Shown piece by piece: positions 1-5,853 of a stretch of DNA of 6,606 nucleotides. The stretch covers positions 1 to 6,606 of the forward strand of contig JALNXP010000140.1 in NCBI GenBank assembly GCA_023230285.1. Reading direction: 5' to 3'. Numbering within the stretch: the first letter of the stretch is position 1; every line of letters begins with the position of its first letter. Made by a program: the position numbers and the translations under genes. The notes beneath the pieces were generated by a model that was given only the letters and a program-made list of their open reading frames with translations, did no database searches and was not told where the DNA came from. The DNA comes from Bacteroidales bacterium. GTDB lineage: Bacteria > Bacteroidota > Bacteroidia > Bacteroidales > BM520.

Positions 1-560
1 CTATCTCCAATTTTTACGGTTCCGACACCTGCCGGTGTTCCGGTAAAAATTATATCTCCCATTTTCAGCGTGATAAACTTGGAAATATATGTTATCAACC
101 TTTCAAAAGAGAAAATCATATCATCAGAGCAGCCCACTTGCTTCAATTTTCCATTTTGTTGCAAAGAGAAGTTTATTTTTTTCTTGTCGGCGAGTGAATT
201 AATTGGGATAAACTCACTCAATGGTGCAGAGTTATCGAAGCCTTTGCAAAGTGTCCACGGCAAGCCTCTTTTTTTGAAATCGGTTTGAAGGTCGCGAGCC
301 GTAAAATCTATGCCAAGTGCAATTTCTTCATAATAAGAAGCTGCAAACTGCTCTTGTATATACTTTCCGTTTTTGCTGATTTTTATAACCAACTCCGCTT
401 CATATTGGACATTTTGTGAAAAATCCGGAATATAAAAAGGTCTATTTCTAAGCAACACCGCAGTATCAGGCTTCATAAAAATGACGGGCTCAATAGGAGC
501 CGCTGCACCCATCTCTGCTATATGCTTCAAATAATTTTGACCTACACATATTATTTTCAT
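1..560 (-). CDS. Fumarylacetoacetate hydrolase (FAH) family protein, C-terminus cut by window edge
   Basis: The frame reads from ATG at 558-560 for 186 codons to the window edge without a stop. The family is recognised from the N-terminal GQNYLKHIAEM, in which H13 and E16 match the catalytic His/Glu pair of FAHD1-type enzymes. Also present are YEAEL (E54 and E56) and GIDFTARD (D85), the three acidic ligands of the divalent metal, K107 in TLCKGFDNSAPLS, and TGTPAGVG near residues 173-180. Family members of this short type are about 200-220 residues, so only some 15-35 residues are missing. Relatives are cytosolic acylpyruvate hydrolases, oxaloacetate decarboxylases or related C-C bond hydrolases; the substrate cannot be told from sequence. 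It lies 76 bp downstream of the exonuclease gene and probably belongs to the same transcript. AGGA stands just upstream of the start. Family confidence is high, exact reaction low. Confidence 0.93.
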   Translation of the reverse strand, partial: MKIICVGQNYLKHIAEMGAAAPIEPVIFMKPDTAVLLRNRPFYIPDFSQNVQYEAELVIKISKNGKYIQEQFAASYYEEIALGIDFTARDLQTDFKKRGLPWTLCKGFDNSAPLSEFIPINSLADKKKINFSLQQNGKLKQVGCSDDMIFSFERLITYISKFITLKMGDIIFTGTPAGVGTVKIGD

Positions 561-636
561 ACGTCCTTTTTTTACAAATATCGGAATATGAAGCTAAAGT
601 CTTTACTTTTGCTTATCAATATTTTACAAATAACGT

Positions 637-1461
637 TTAAAACAACTTAAAATTACCCTGTTGACGGCTATCTGTAAAAATTTTTGTAAACACCTTTTTT
701 GTATATTCAGGGAAGTCGCTTTTTATAATCCAATCATAATACTGAGGTTCTGTTTTAAAAATTTCCCTTACCTCTTTATTCTTATACTTTCCAAATGTAA
801 AAATCTCTTTATTTTGATTATTGAAAACCACATAGCCGGCGAGGTCTACATTTTTGGTCTGATGTGTAAATGCGCTAAGTTTATCTATATCATTAACAAT
901 AGGATTAGACACATTCCCATATTGGTCTTTATACTCGACATCATGGTATTTATCTAACTGTGCCAAAAAAATTTCGTACGTTGCCTTTGTATCCGCCATT
1001 GCCGTATGAGCGTCCTGCATTTCTTCATGGCAATAAAATTTATAAGCGGCAGAGAGATTTCGCGGCTCCATTTTATGGAAAATATTCTGTACATCAACAA
1101 ATTTTTTGTCGTTAAGTTTAAAATCAACATCTGCTTTCAAGAACTCTTCTGCTATAAAAGGGATATCGAACTTAATAGCGTTATAACCTGCCATATCTGC
1201 ATTTCCGATAAAAGTATTTACGTCGTGAGCAATTTGCTTAAAGGTAGGTTTATCTGCAACATCAGCATCAGTAATATGATGAATGGCAGTAGACTCAGCC
1301 GGTATAGGCATCTCCGGATTGACCATCCAGATTTTTTCTTCTACAGTGTTGTTTTCATTAACTTTTAGAATAGCTAATTCTAAAATTCTGTCCTTTGTTA
1401 TAGAAAGACCGGTAGTTTCCAAGTCAAAAAACACTAATGGTCGTTTTAAATTTAATTTCAT
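637..1461 (-). CDS. DnaQ-like (DEDDh) 3'-5' exonuclease with ExoX-like C-terminal domain
   Basis: This is a 274-residue cytosolic protein. The exonuclease fold fills about residues 8-170. FFDLETTGL carries Exo I acids D13 and E15, GYNAIKFDIPFI carries Exo II D99, and DAHTAMADT carries the Exo III H152 and D157 of the DEDDh class. HHITDADV at 61-68 is also typical. All metal-binding residues are present, so an active nuclease removing nucleotides from 3' ends is expected. Residues about 220-262 (FGKYKNKEVREIF, then PQYYDWIIKSDFP) resemble the short C-terminal module of ExoX-like proteins. Such proteins are often annotated as DNA polymerase III epsilon, but this stand-alone form is more likely a repair or RNA/DNA-trimming nuclease than the replisome proofreader. 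The start lies 6 bp after the glycosyltransferase stop, indicating cotranscription. No Shine-Dalgarno is visible, which is normal for this phylum. Confidence 0.93.
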   Translation of the reverse strand: MKLNLKRPLVFFDLETTGLSITKDRILELAILKVNENNTVEEKIWMVNPEMPIPAESTAIHHITDADVADKPTFKQIAHDVNTFIGNADMAGYNAIKFDIPFIAEEFLKADVDFKLNDKKFVDVQNIFHKMEPRNLSAAYKFYCHEEMQDAHTAMADTKATYEIFLAQLDKYHDVEYKDQYGNVSNPIVNDIDKLSAFTHQTKNVDLAGYVVFNNQNKEIFTFGKYKNKEVREIFKTEPQYYDWIIKSDFPEYTKKVFTKIFTDSRQQGNFKLF

Positions 1462-1467
1462 AGATAT

Positions 1468-3420
1468 TTATAAATATTTTATCCCTCTGAGGATTATGTT
1501 AATATCATTATTTATTATATAATTTTTTGCATACAAAAGATTAATTTCTGCAGGATTAACAGCAACTGCTGTCTTGCTTATTGCATTCATCGGTGACAAA
1601 ACGCCGCGTTTAATTTTAGGCAAATTGACGTAATATTCCGGCTTCTCCGTATAATAGCCCACCCACGATTTTCTGCCCAACATCACATTAAATATATCTG
1701 CAAACAAATGCAAAGGTTTCTTTACAATAAAAATCAATATTGGTGATAAACCAAGTACTACAAAAGAGATGACAATATCGAGAATACGTTTGTTTCTTTT
1801 ATTTGTAATTTTGTTAATTGTATTAATATCAACAACATACAACTCACCGGGCGTATTAATGGAATTACTGCCTATTATCGACACGCTTTCAGCCGGCGCA
1901 ATTTTATACTCCAAGTCAAACTTTCTCAGAACCGCCATCATGTCGATAATATCTTTAGATGCGATGTCTTTTGCGCAGAATATCAGTTCATTGATTTTAT
2001 AAATTTGGATAATCTCTTTGATTTGTGAAATATAGCCGACACAATGTTCTTCTTTAGGGCATTTCTCGTCTAAAAACACGAACACTTTATGTTCAAAGTT
2101 TAATCCGGTTTGTTCCAACAATGCGCTAACTCGTTTAGTTTCAGCGGGATTACCGATAATAGCTATATTTTTTTTACTTTGATGATACAATGTTATGCCC
2201 GATTTTTTGAATTTTGACAATAGAAATCTTGAGCAACACAAGAACAAAACAGCCCATGCTGCGCCGGTGATAATCAGAAAACGAGAGGTACGTAATTCTT
2301 CATTTAGAAGTGCGTAAACCACTAAAATTGCGACTGTGCCTATTGTAACGCCCTGCACTATCCGCGTAAGTTTCACCGGTTTATCGTATCCACCACTCAA
2401 ATAAGTAAATATCAGCCATATAAGCACGTATGCAGGCACAATAAGATATTGATATATATCAGGATAAACTCCTGTATAGCCGAACTTTGTAATTTCCCAA
2501 ACATGTTTTATAAGAAGGAAACCAAAGTAGATAAACGTTGCATCTAATAAAGGCAAAATCAGCTTTTTTAAGAACCGTTGAACTATTGCTAAGAACGCTC
2601 TCATGTAAACAGCACAGTTTATCAAAAAAGAGAATAGTTTCAAATTCTTGTCCGAGAAATGTTTTTTAGCGAAGATAATCATTGCATTATAAAACATATA
2701 TACATAATTAAAGCTCGCTTTTTTAGTACTTTCACCTTTATAATGGATTATTCTCGTTTCGGGGAAATAATAATTTTTGTATCCGCCCAAGATAAGTCTG
2801 TACGACAAATCTATATCTTCGCCATACATAAAGAAAGTTTCGTCAAGAAGCCCCACTTTGTCTAATGCAGATTTACGCATAAACATAAAAGCTCCGGCTA
2901 ATATTTCCACTTCGTGTATAGTATCGTTATCTAAATATGTCAAATGATATTTCCCGAACTTTTTAGACTTCGGAAAAAGTTTTGACAGTCCGAATATTTT
3001 ATAAAAAGACACCGCCGGCGTTGGCAGGCTACGCTTAGACTCCGGAAGAAAATTACCCTTACCGTCAACCATCTTTACACCAAGACCGCCGGCTTCAGGG
3101 TGCGCATCCATAAAATCGATAATCTTATTAAAAGTGTCGTTCTCGACAACAGTATCCGGATTCAACAGCAGCACATACTCGCCGGTAGCTTCTCTTATCG
3201 CCTGATTATTAGCTTTCGCAAAACCGACATTATCCTTGTTGCATATCAACTTAACCCACGGGAAACGCTCGCTAAGCATCTGCACAGAATCATCAACGGA
3301 ATTGTTGTCTACGACAAAAACCTCTGTGTCTATACCATCAATAGCATTTTCAACAGACAGCAAGCACTGCTCAAGAAAATATTTGACATTATAATTTACA
3401 ATGATTATTGAAAGCTTCAT
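1468..3420 (-). CDS. GT2 glycosyltransferase fused to membrane region and degenerate polyprenyl glycosylphosphotransferase-like module
   Basis: This is a 650-residue protein. Residues 1-250 form a GT-A family 2 glycosyltransferase of the rhamnosyltransferase-like type: SIIIVNYNVKYFL, VVDNNSVDDS, NVGFAKANN, LLLNPDT (D89 of the nucleotide-sugar/metal site), GAFMFMRKSAL, MYGEDIDLSYR (E201/D202) and HYKGEST at 226-232. Hydrophobic segments follow near 263-282, 289-306, 324-341, 356-373 and 378-396. Residues 417-535 resemble the Rossmann-like CoA_binding_3 domain of WcaJ/WbaP-type enzymes (NIAIIGNPAET, VFVFLDEKCP, INELIFCAKDI). Residues 542-569 (KRNKRILDIVISFVVLGLSP) match the membrane helix that opens the bacterial sugar-transferase domain. 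NVMLGRKSWVGYY then follows after only a short linker, so the catalytic centre of that domain appears deleted. It likely acts at the inner membrane in polysaccharide or glycolipid assembly; donor and acceptor are unknown. It is the first gene of the exonuclease/FAH cluster. Confidence 0.92.
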   Translation of the reverse strand: MKLSIIIVNYNVKYFLEQCLLSVENAIDGIDTEVFVVDNNSVDDSVQMLSERFPWVKLICNKDNVGFAKANNQAIREATGEYVLLLNPDTVVENDTFNKIIDFMDAHPEAGGLGVKMVDGKGNFLPESKRSLPTPAVSFYKIFGLSKLFPKSKKFGKYHLTYLDNDTIHEVEILAGAFMFMRKSALDKVGLLDETFFMYGEDIDLSYRLILGGYKNYYFPETRIIHYKGESTKKASFNYVYMFYNAMIIFAKKHFSDKNLKLFSFLINCAVYMRAFLAIVQRFLKKLILPLLDATFIYFGFLLIKHVWEITKFGYTGVYPDIYQYLIVPAYVLIWLIFTYLSGGYDKPVKLTRIVQGVTIGTVAILVVYALLNEELRTSRFLIITGAAWAVLFLCCSRFLLSKFKKSGITLYHQSKKNIAIIGNPAETKRVSALLEQTGLNFEHKVFVFLDEKCPKEEHCVGYISQIKEIIQIYKINELIFCAKDIASKDIIDMMAVLRKFDLEYKIAPAESVSIIGSNSINTPGELYVVDINTINKITNKRNKRILDIVISFVVLGLSPILIFIVKKPLHLFADIFNVMLGRKSWVGYYTEKPEYYVNLPKIKRGVLSPMNAISKTAVAVNPAEINLLYAKNYIINNDINIILRGIKYL

Positions 3421-3445
3421 TTATTATCTTCCGTTTTTAAGTCTG

Positions 3446-3478
3446 CAAAGTTAAACGAAATTTTCTAATTATAAACAA
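3446..3478 (-). promoter_or_regulatory. Bacteroidetes-type promoter for the glycosyltransferase-exonuclease-FAH cluster
   Basis: On the minus strand TAACTTTG (3446-3453) is an exact match to the phylum's -7 consensus TAnnTTTG. A TTG at 3476-3478 can serve as the -33 element, although the 22-bp spacer is slightly longer than the usual 19-21. Transcription would start near 3440, leaving a leader of about 20 nt before the ATG at 3418-3420. The position just ahead of the first gene of a tight cluster supports the call. Confidence 0.6.
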
Positions 3479-3499
3479 TAATTTTGCAATAAACATATT

Positions 3500-3517
3500 T
3501 TGTCCCGTTAGGGACAA
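3500..3517. repeat. REP-like palindrome, 7-bp stem
   Basis: TTGTCCC (3500-3506) and GGGACAA (3511-3517) are perfect inverted arms around a GTTA loop. It lies in the non-coding stretch upstream of the glycosyltransferase promoter. From general knowledge, TGTCCC/GGGACA palindromes of this kind occur in dispersed intergenic repeats of Bacteroidetes; whether this one is dispersed in this genome cannot be seen from a single window. Confidence 0.55.
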
Positions 3518-3599
3518 TCGCTTGGTAGCCGGTAATTTAGATTCATATACTACGATTCGTTTCCCCGCAGATGGACACAGAATATAAACATTGTAACCA

Positions 3600-3648
3600 G
3601 CTGTACAGCAGGCGGTGATGGTAGAGGTGTGGCACACCGTGTCTCTAC
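3600..3648. repeat. Nested palindromes (REP-like) in the intergenic region
   Basis: GCTGTACAGC at 3600-3609 is a perfect 10-bp palindrome. It is followed by GTAGAG (3621-3626) facing CTCTAC (3643-3648). Inside that pair, GGTGTG (3626-3631) faces CACACC (3633-3638). GTAGAGAC...GTCTCTAC palindromes are a common theme of dispersed repeats in Bacteroidetes and cyanobacteria, and this copy looks like a mutated version. There is no credible coding sequence here: the open minus-strand frame across it (3437-3709) has no recognisable domain. Confidence 0.5.
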
Positions 3649-3680
3649 TATTACGCCAATAAACGTCTAAACGATTAATT

Positions 3681-3710
3681 AATGGTGGCGTATTACGATA
3701 CGCCACCATT
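3681..3710 (-). terminator. Perfect 12-bp inverted repeat just downstream of the T9SS gene; candidate terminator or REP unit
   Basis: AATGGTGGCGTA (3681-3692) and TACGCCACCATT (3699-3710) are exact reverse complements around a 6-nt loop. The hairpin begins 8 bp after the TAG stop at 3719-3721, where a terminator would be expected for the minus-strand gene. The sequence after it on that strand is AT-rich (AATTAATCG) but has no continuous T run, so it is not a textbook intrinsic terminator. It may equally be the outermost palindrome of the REP-like cluster at 3500-3710. Confidence 0.5.
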
Positions 3711-3718
3711 CAACTAAC

Positions 3719-4414
3719 CTATTTTATAATTTTATGTGTAATCACCTTGTTTTCAACGGATATGCGGATAATATACACTCCTGTTGAAACATCAGACATG
3801 TCGATTTCGGTTGTGCATTGAGGACAGCTTTTGATTAATCTTCCACTGATGTCATAAATCATTATGCTGCTGACAGGTAATTTCTGTTCATTGGAAATAT
3901 GGATTTTATCCGTCACAGGGTTCGGATATACTTTGACAGTTTCAGACATATCAATATCTGAAATACCTGTAGCAAAGTAGCAATCGTATAATTCGTGTAA
4001 AGGTCCGTAAATCAGTTCATCATCTTTCTCTACACATAATAACATTGATGTATTACCTAACAATCCTGCCGTTGCGCTGTTATAAAGCCCTCTGTCACTG
4101 CCTATTCCTTCGACCCATGTCTCTTTACCGTATTCATCTTCTTTGCCGGCAAATTGAGTTGATGTCAACCAGAATTTACGTCTGTATGTATTGTCATTTA
4201 TCATAATTTCAGTTATAGAATCCACAAGCATATCATCGTTATACAATTCAATAACACTACCTCCTTCAGCCGCAAAATCGTACATCAGTCTGTCGTCACT
4301 TATTGTGTGACTTGATGCATTATAATTTCGCAACCATACTTTATGGCTCGCATCTTCACGCATATAACCGTATAGTGTCCATGCCGTAGGAAATTCTTCT
4401 TCGGAAAAATACAA
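3719..4414 (-). CDS. T9SS type A sorting domain protein, remaining 3' open frame of an interrupted gene
   Basis: This is the longest uninterrupted part of the gene that a gene caller would report, 231 codons from a TTG at 4412-4414. The sequence matches a common Bacteroidales secreted family: GYMREDASHKVW (residues 16-27), YDF (45-47) and ETWVEGIGSDRGLY (98-111), with LLCVEKDDELIY after it. Their biochemical role is not known to me. Residues about 160-231 form a type A sorting domain: VYPNPVTDKIHI, IYDISGRLI, GVYIIRI and the C-terminal KIIK. This domain directs passage through the T9SS outer-membrane translocon and is normally cleaved off at the surface. The TTG start is doubtful: the true gene starts at 4612 with a signal peptide, and a product made from here would not be exported. 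Confidence 0.7.
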   Translation of the reverse strand: MYFSEEEFPTAWTLYGYMREDASHKVWLRNYNASSHTISDDRLMYDFAAEGGSVIELYNDDMLVDSITEIMINDNTYRRKFWLTSTQFAGKEDEYGKETWVEGIGSDRGLYNSATAGLLGNTSMLLCVEKDDELIYGPLHELYDCYFATGISDIDMSETVKVYPNPVTDKIHISNEQKLPVSSIMIYDISGRLIKSCPQCTTEIDMSDVSTGVYIIRISVENKVITHKIIK

Positions 4415-4495
4415 TTTGTTATATAATACATTTTCTATTAGAGTGTCACCTTCAAATTTAGCTATTTCTGTCTTAAACGTATTATCAGGTCCAAA

Positions 4496-4498
4496 TCA
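4496..4498 (-). other. Internal TGA stop codon in the T9SS gene
   Basis: The complement of TCA at 4496-4498 gives TGA, exactly 38 codons after the ATG at 4610-4612 and in frame with the downstream open frame ending at 3719. There is no frameshift, since the frame is the same on both sides. A G-to-A change of a TGG Trp codon is the simplest origin. Confidence 0.85.
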
Positions 4499-4689
4499 GA
4501 AACGATAAAGGGTGCTCCATGTTTTATCGTTTTCTACTGTCGTATAATACCCTTGTGAAAATAAGCTATATGACATAATCACTAATAAACATATTGTCAG
4601 TATATTTTTCATACGTATAAATTTTAATTTATAATTAATTTTAATTTAACATTTATGTAATTGATTTATATACACTGTTCTTTAATAAT

Positions 4690-4730
4690 TTAAAGCGCTA
4701 TACATTTTTCATCAATAAAAAGCGCCTTAA
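4690..4730 (-). promoter_or_regulatory. Hairpin after the small frame, copy 1
   Basis: In minus-strand RNA, UUAAGGCGCU pairs with AGCGCUUUAA to give ten consecutive pairs, one of them G-U. An upper U5/A5 stem can also form. In plus-strand RNA the G-U becomes an A/C mismatch, so the structure favours minus-strand transcription. The left arm overlaps the stop codon of the small frame. The opposite arm overlaps a second, mutually exclusive small hairpin (4680-4695, CTTTAA/TTAAAG), as seen in switchable leaders. The following UUUAAAUUAUU is only weakly terminator-like. Confidence 0.55.
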
Positions 4731-4801
4731 TTATTATCCTCCGCAACCGACAGTAAAACAGTTGCGAAGATAAGAGTTGTCAATTTATTCGGCATTCCCA
4801 T
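4727..4801 (-). CDS. Putative 24-residue hydrophobic peptide, copy 1
   Basis: ATG at 4799-4801 opens a frame of 24 codons ending in TAA at 4727-4729; a second ATG is codon 3. The peptide starts MGMPNKLTT, has a hydrophobic core LIFATVLLSVA (residues 10-20) and ends in an acidic, Asn-containing tail. It looks like a small membrane peptide, a leader peptide, or the stump of a signal peptide. A strong promoter match lies 20-50 bp upstream and would give a leader of roughly 15 nt. No Shine-Dalgarno is visible. The frame is identical in the second copy, but perfect nucleotide identity means codon-level selection cannot be tested. I do not recognise a family. It may instead be non-coding structured RNA. 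Confidence 0.35.
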   Translation of the reverse strand: MGMPNKLTTLIFATVLLSVAEDNN

Positions 4802-4821
4802 GATTGTTCGATTTCAGTGTT

Positions 4822-4853
4822 CAAAGTTATAAAATGTTTTTTATAATGTCAAA
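4822..4853 (-). promoter_or_regulatory. Strong Bacteroidetes promoter match driving repeat copy 1
   Basis: On the minus strand TTTG (4850-4853) is separated by exactly 20 bp from TAACTTTG (4822-4829), an exact match to the phylum's TTTG-N19-21-TAnnTTTG promoter. An uninterrupted A/T tract (4851-4864) lies immediately upstream, resembling an UP-like element. The start site would fall near 4815, just ahead of the 134-bp repeat. The transcript would therefore contain the small frame, the hairpin and then the interrupted T9SS gene. This is the best promoter in the window. Confidence 0.75.
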
Positions 4854-4878
4854 AAAAAATTTTTAGCGGACAACAATA

Positions 4879-5682
4879 TTATTTTATGAATTTTTCGCTT
4901 ATAATTTTATTATTCGATAGCTGTACTCTTACTATATAAACACCGGAATTTATTGCATGGAGTTTTATCTCCTCTATGTTTTTCTCTGACAACATAACCT
5001 GTCCCATATAATTAATTATTTCTACACTTTTAATATCTGTGGGGTGTAAAATTTTAAGCATATCGCTATTTCTGTCGTAGTATAGCTTTAATGATGATGT
5101 TTCTGTCTCATTTTCGTTGATGCCGGTTATAGTCTCCTGTCCCCATAACAAAGGATAGTTAGGTATTGTGCAGTAAGCCATTTTATCGACATAGATGTAA
5201 TGATCGTAATAGGTAGGAGGGCTAAATATTGTGTCGGGTTCCGTTGTTGCATAGACAAGAAGCCACCCATAATAATAATCACCGTCCTTAGAGAATCTGA
5301 CACCGACCCGTTTCGGTTCATCATGAGAAATAGTTTTATACCCACCAGACCAATATCTATCGGGATCATTTAAATAACATGCTAAAGAATATGATGGTGA
5401 TTCTAAAACCCAACTATACTGTACAGAATTGAGTGTCCACAAGGCGGAAAAAGCCCATCCACCTAACTCATACCACGTAAACATAAGATCGTTAATATCA
5501 TCATAATTAATATCGAGGTATAATGTGTCGATTGAGAAACCGGGACCACCATGCATTACATGATGCATGTAAGCAAAGGTGTCCGGTTCAAAATCACGGA
5601 AAATTATCTCTCCGTTTTGTGCTTTTGTGCAATTAATTATCATAAACGTTGCAACCAATAATGCTATTAATGTTTTTTTCAT
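4879..5682 (-). CDS. Secreted protein with T9SS type A sorting domain
   Basis: This 267-residue protein starts MKKTLIALLVATFMIINC, a Sec signal peptide probably cleaved around KAQ-NG (residues 20-23). C18 lacks a proper lipobox, so lipidation is unlikely. The mature part carries LDINYDDINDLMFTW (56-70), an Asp/Asn-rich loop like calcium-binding D-x-N-x-D repeats. RVGVRFSKDGDYYYGWLLV (125-143) and VDKMAYCTIPNYPLLWGQ (165-182) recur in surface or secreted Bacteroidetes proteins of unknown function. Residues about 197-267 form the sorting domain (LKLYYDRNSDMLKIL, VEIINYMGQVM, SGVYIVRVQL, terminal EKFIK). Its opening motif lacks the usual YPNP. No promoter consensus is visible in the 40 bp upstream; it is probably read from the DUF3244-like gene's promoter through repeat copy 2. 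The gene is exactly bracketed by the two 134-bp repeats. Confidence 0.88.
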   Translation of the reverse strand: MKKTLIALLVATFMIINCTKAQNGEIIFRDFEPDTFAYMHHVMHGGPGFSIDTLYLDINYDDINDLMFTWYELGGWAFSALWTLNSVQYSWVLESPSYSLACYLNDPDRYWSGGYKTISHDEPKRVGVRFSKDGDYYYGWLLVYATTEPDTIFSPPTYYDHYIYVDKMAYCTIPNYPLLWGQETITGINENETETSSLKLYYDRNSDMLKILHPTDIKSVEIINYMGQVMLSEKNIEEIKLHAINSGVYIVRVQLSNNKIISEKFIK

Positions 5683-5741
5683 CTTAAATAAAAATTTTAT
5701 ATGACTAATTTCTTAATAAACTGACACTGTTCTTTAATAAT

Positions 5742-5782
5742 TTAAAGTGCTATACATTTTTCATCAGTAAAAAGCACCTTAA
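5742..5782 (-). promoter_or_regulatory. Hairpin after the small frame, copy 2, with compensatory base change
   Basis: In minus-strand RNA, UUAAGGUGCU pairs with AGCACUUUAA. Compared with copy 1, one stem pair has changed from C-G to U-A by substitutions on both arms (5748 and 5776), so all ten pairs are kept. The third difference between copies is in the loop (5767). This pattern is what selection for RNA or DNA secondary structure leaves. The competing small hairpin is at 5732-5747. Confidence 0.55.
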
Positions 5783-5853
5783 TTATTATCCTCCGCAACC
5801 GACAGTAAAACAGTTGCGAAGATAAGAGTTGTCAATTTATTCGGCATTCCCAT
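5779..5853 (-). CDS. Putative 24-residue hydrophobic peptide, copy 2
   Basis: ATG at 5851-5853 to TAA at 5779-5781 encodes the same 24 residues as copy 1, with no nucleotide difference within the frame. The start lies only 11 bp after the stop of the DUF3244-like gene, a spacing compatible with translational coupling in an operon. The next start, for the T9SS gene, is 96 bp downstream. The hydrophobic core with a Lys near the N-terminus and an acidic tail suggests a single membrane segment or a degenerate signal sequence. No function is assigned. Confidence 0.35.
   Translation of the reverse strand: MGMPNKLTTLIFATVLLSVAEDNN

Larger units (their letters stand above)
3719..4612 (-). pseudogene. 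Full-length T9SS cargo gene interrupted by an in-frame TGA at codon 39
   Basis: The same frame as the 3719-4414 open stretch continues upstream to ATG at 4610-4612. It begins MKNILTICLLVIMSYSLFSQ, a clear Sec signal peptide with a plausible cleavage just before or after Q20. Homology-like sequence continues on both sides of the stop (DKTWSTLYRF, TGA, FGPDNTFKTE, then EGDTLIENVLYNKLYFSEEE, a GDT/Y-K-LY pattern typical of the family). The single TGA at 4496-4498 would be TGG (Trp) with one base change. The total length would be 297 codons. Other genes in the window use TGG for Trp, so recoding of TGA is unlikely. Either a recent nonsense mutation or a base-calling error explains it. No promoter consensus is seen directly upstream; transcription probably comes from 4822-4853. 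Confidence 0.75.
4672..4805 (-). repeat. 134-bp direct repeat, copy 1 (peptide frame plus hairpin)
   Basis: This block aligns without gaps to 5724-5857 at a constant offset of 1052 bp, with three mismatches (4696, 4715, 4724). Identity stops abruptly at both ends, and there are no obvious terminal inverted repeats or target duplications. On the minus strand it contains a 24-codon frame (4727-4801), an 8-bp internal stem inside that frame (CGCAAC against GTTGCG, extended by U-G and U-A pairs), and the 3' hairpin at 4690-4730. It separates the T9SS gene at 4879-5682 from the interrupted T9SS gene at 3719-4612. Confidence 0.97.

Noticed and set aside
561..636. A promoter between the exonuclease and FAH-family genes (GATATTTG on the minus strand).
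   Set aside because: The -7 match lacks the first T and there is no TTTG at the right distance. Cotranscription from the upstream promoter is simpler.
661..1522. Several open plus-strand frames opposite the exonuclease and its junction with the glycosyltransferase.
   Set aside because: They are antisense to strongly supported genes with intact motifs and have no recognisable domains of their own.
3437..3709. Open minus-strand frame of 90 codons between the T9SS gene and the glycosyltransferase.
   Set aside because: It runs through the palindromes and the promoter region, starts inside the 12-bp inverted repeat, and shows no domain, signal peptide or coding-like composition. It is probably a chance frame in repetitive DNA.
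4496..4498. Recoding of the internal TGA as Sec or Trp.
   Set aside because: No obvious SECIS-like hairpin follows it, the residue context fits Trp rather than a redox site, and neighbouring genes use TGG for Trp under the standard code.
4677..4690. boxA-like sequence TGTTCTTTAATAA on the plus strand, suggesting an rRNA leader or antitermination site.
   Set aside because: No rRNA or tRNA sequence is nearby, all genes are on the opposite strand, and the match is better explained as part of the CTTTAA/TTAAAG small hairpin.
5127..5369. An 80-codon minus-strand frame inside the T9SS gene.
   Set aside because: It is a different frame of a gene with signal peptide and sorting domain, and has no independent support.
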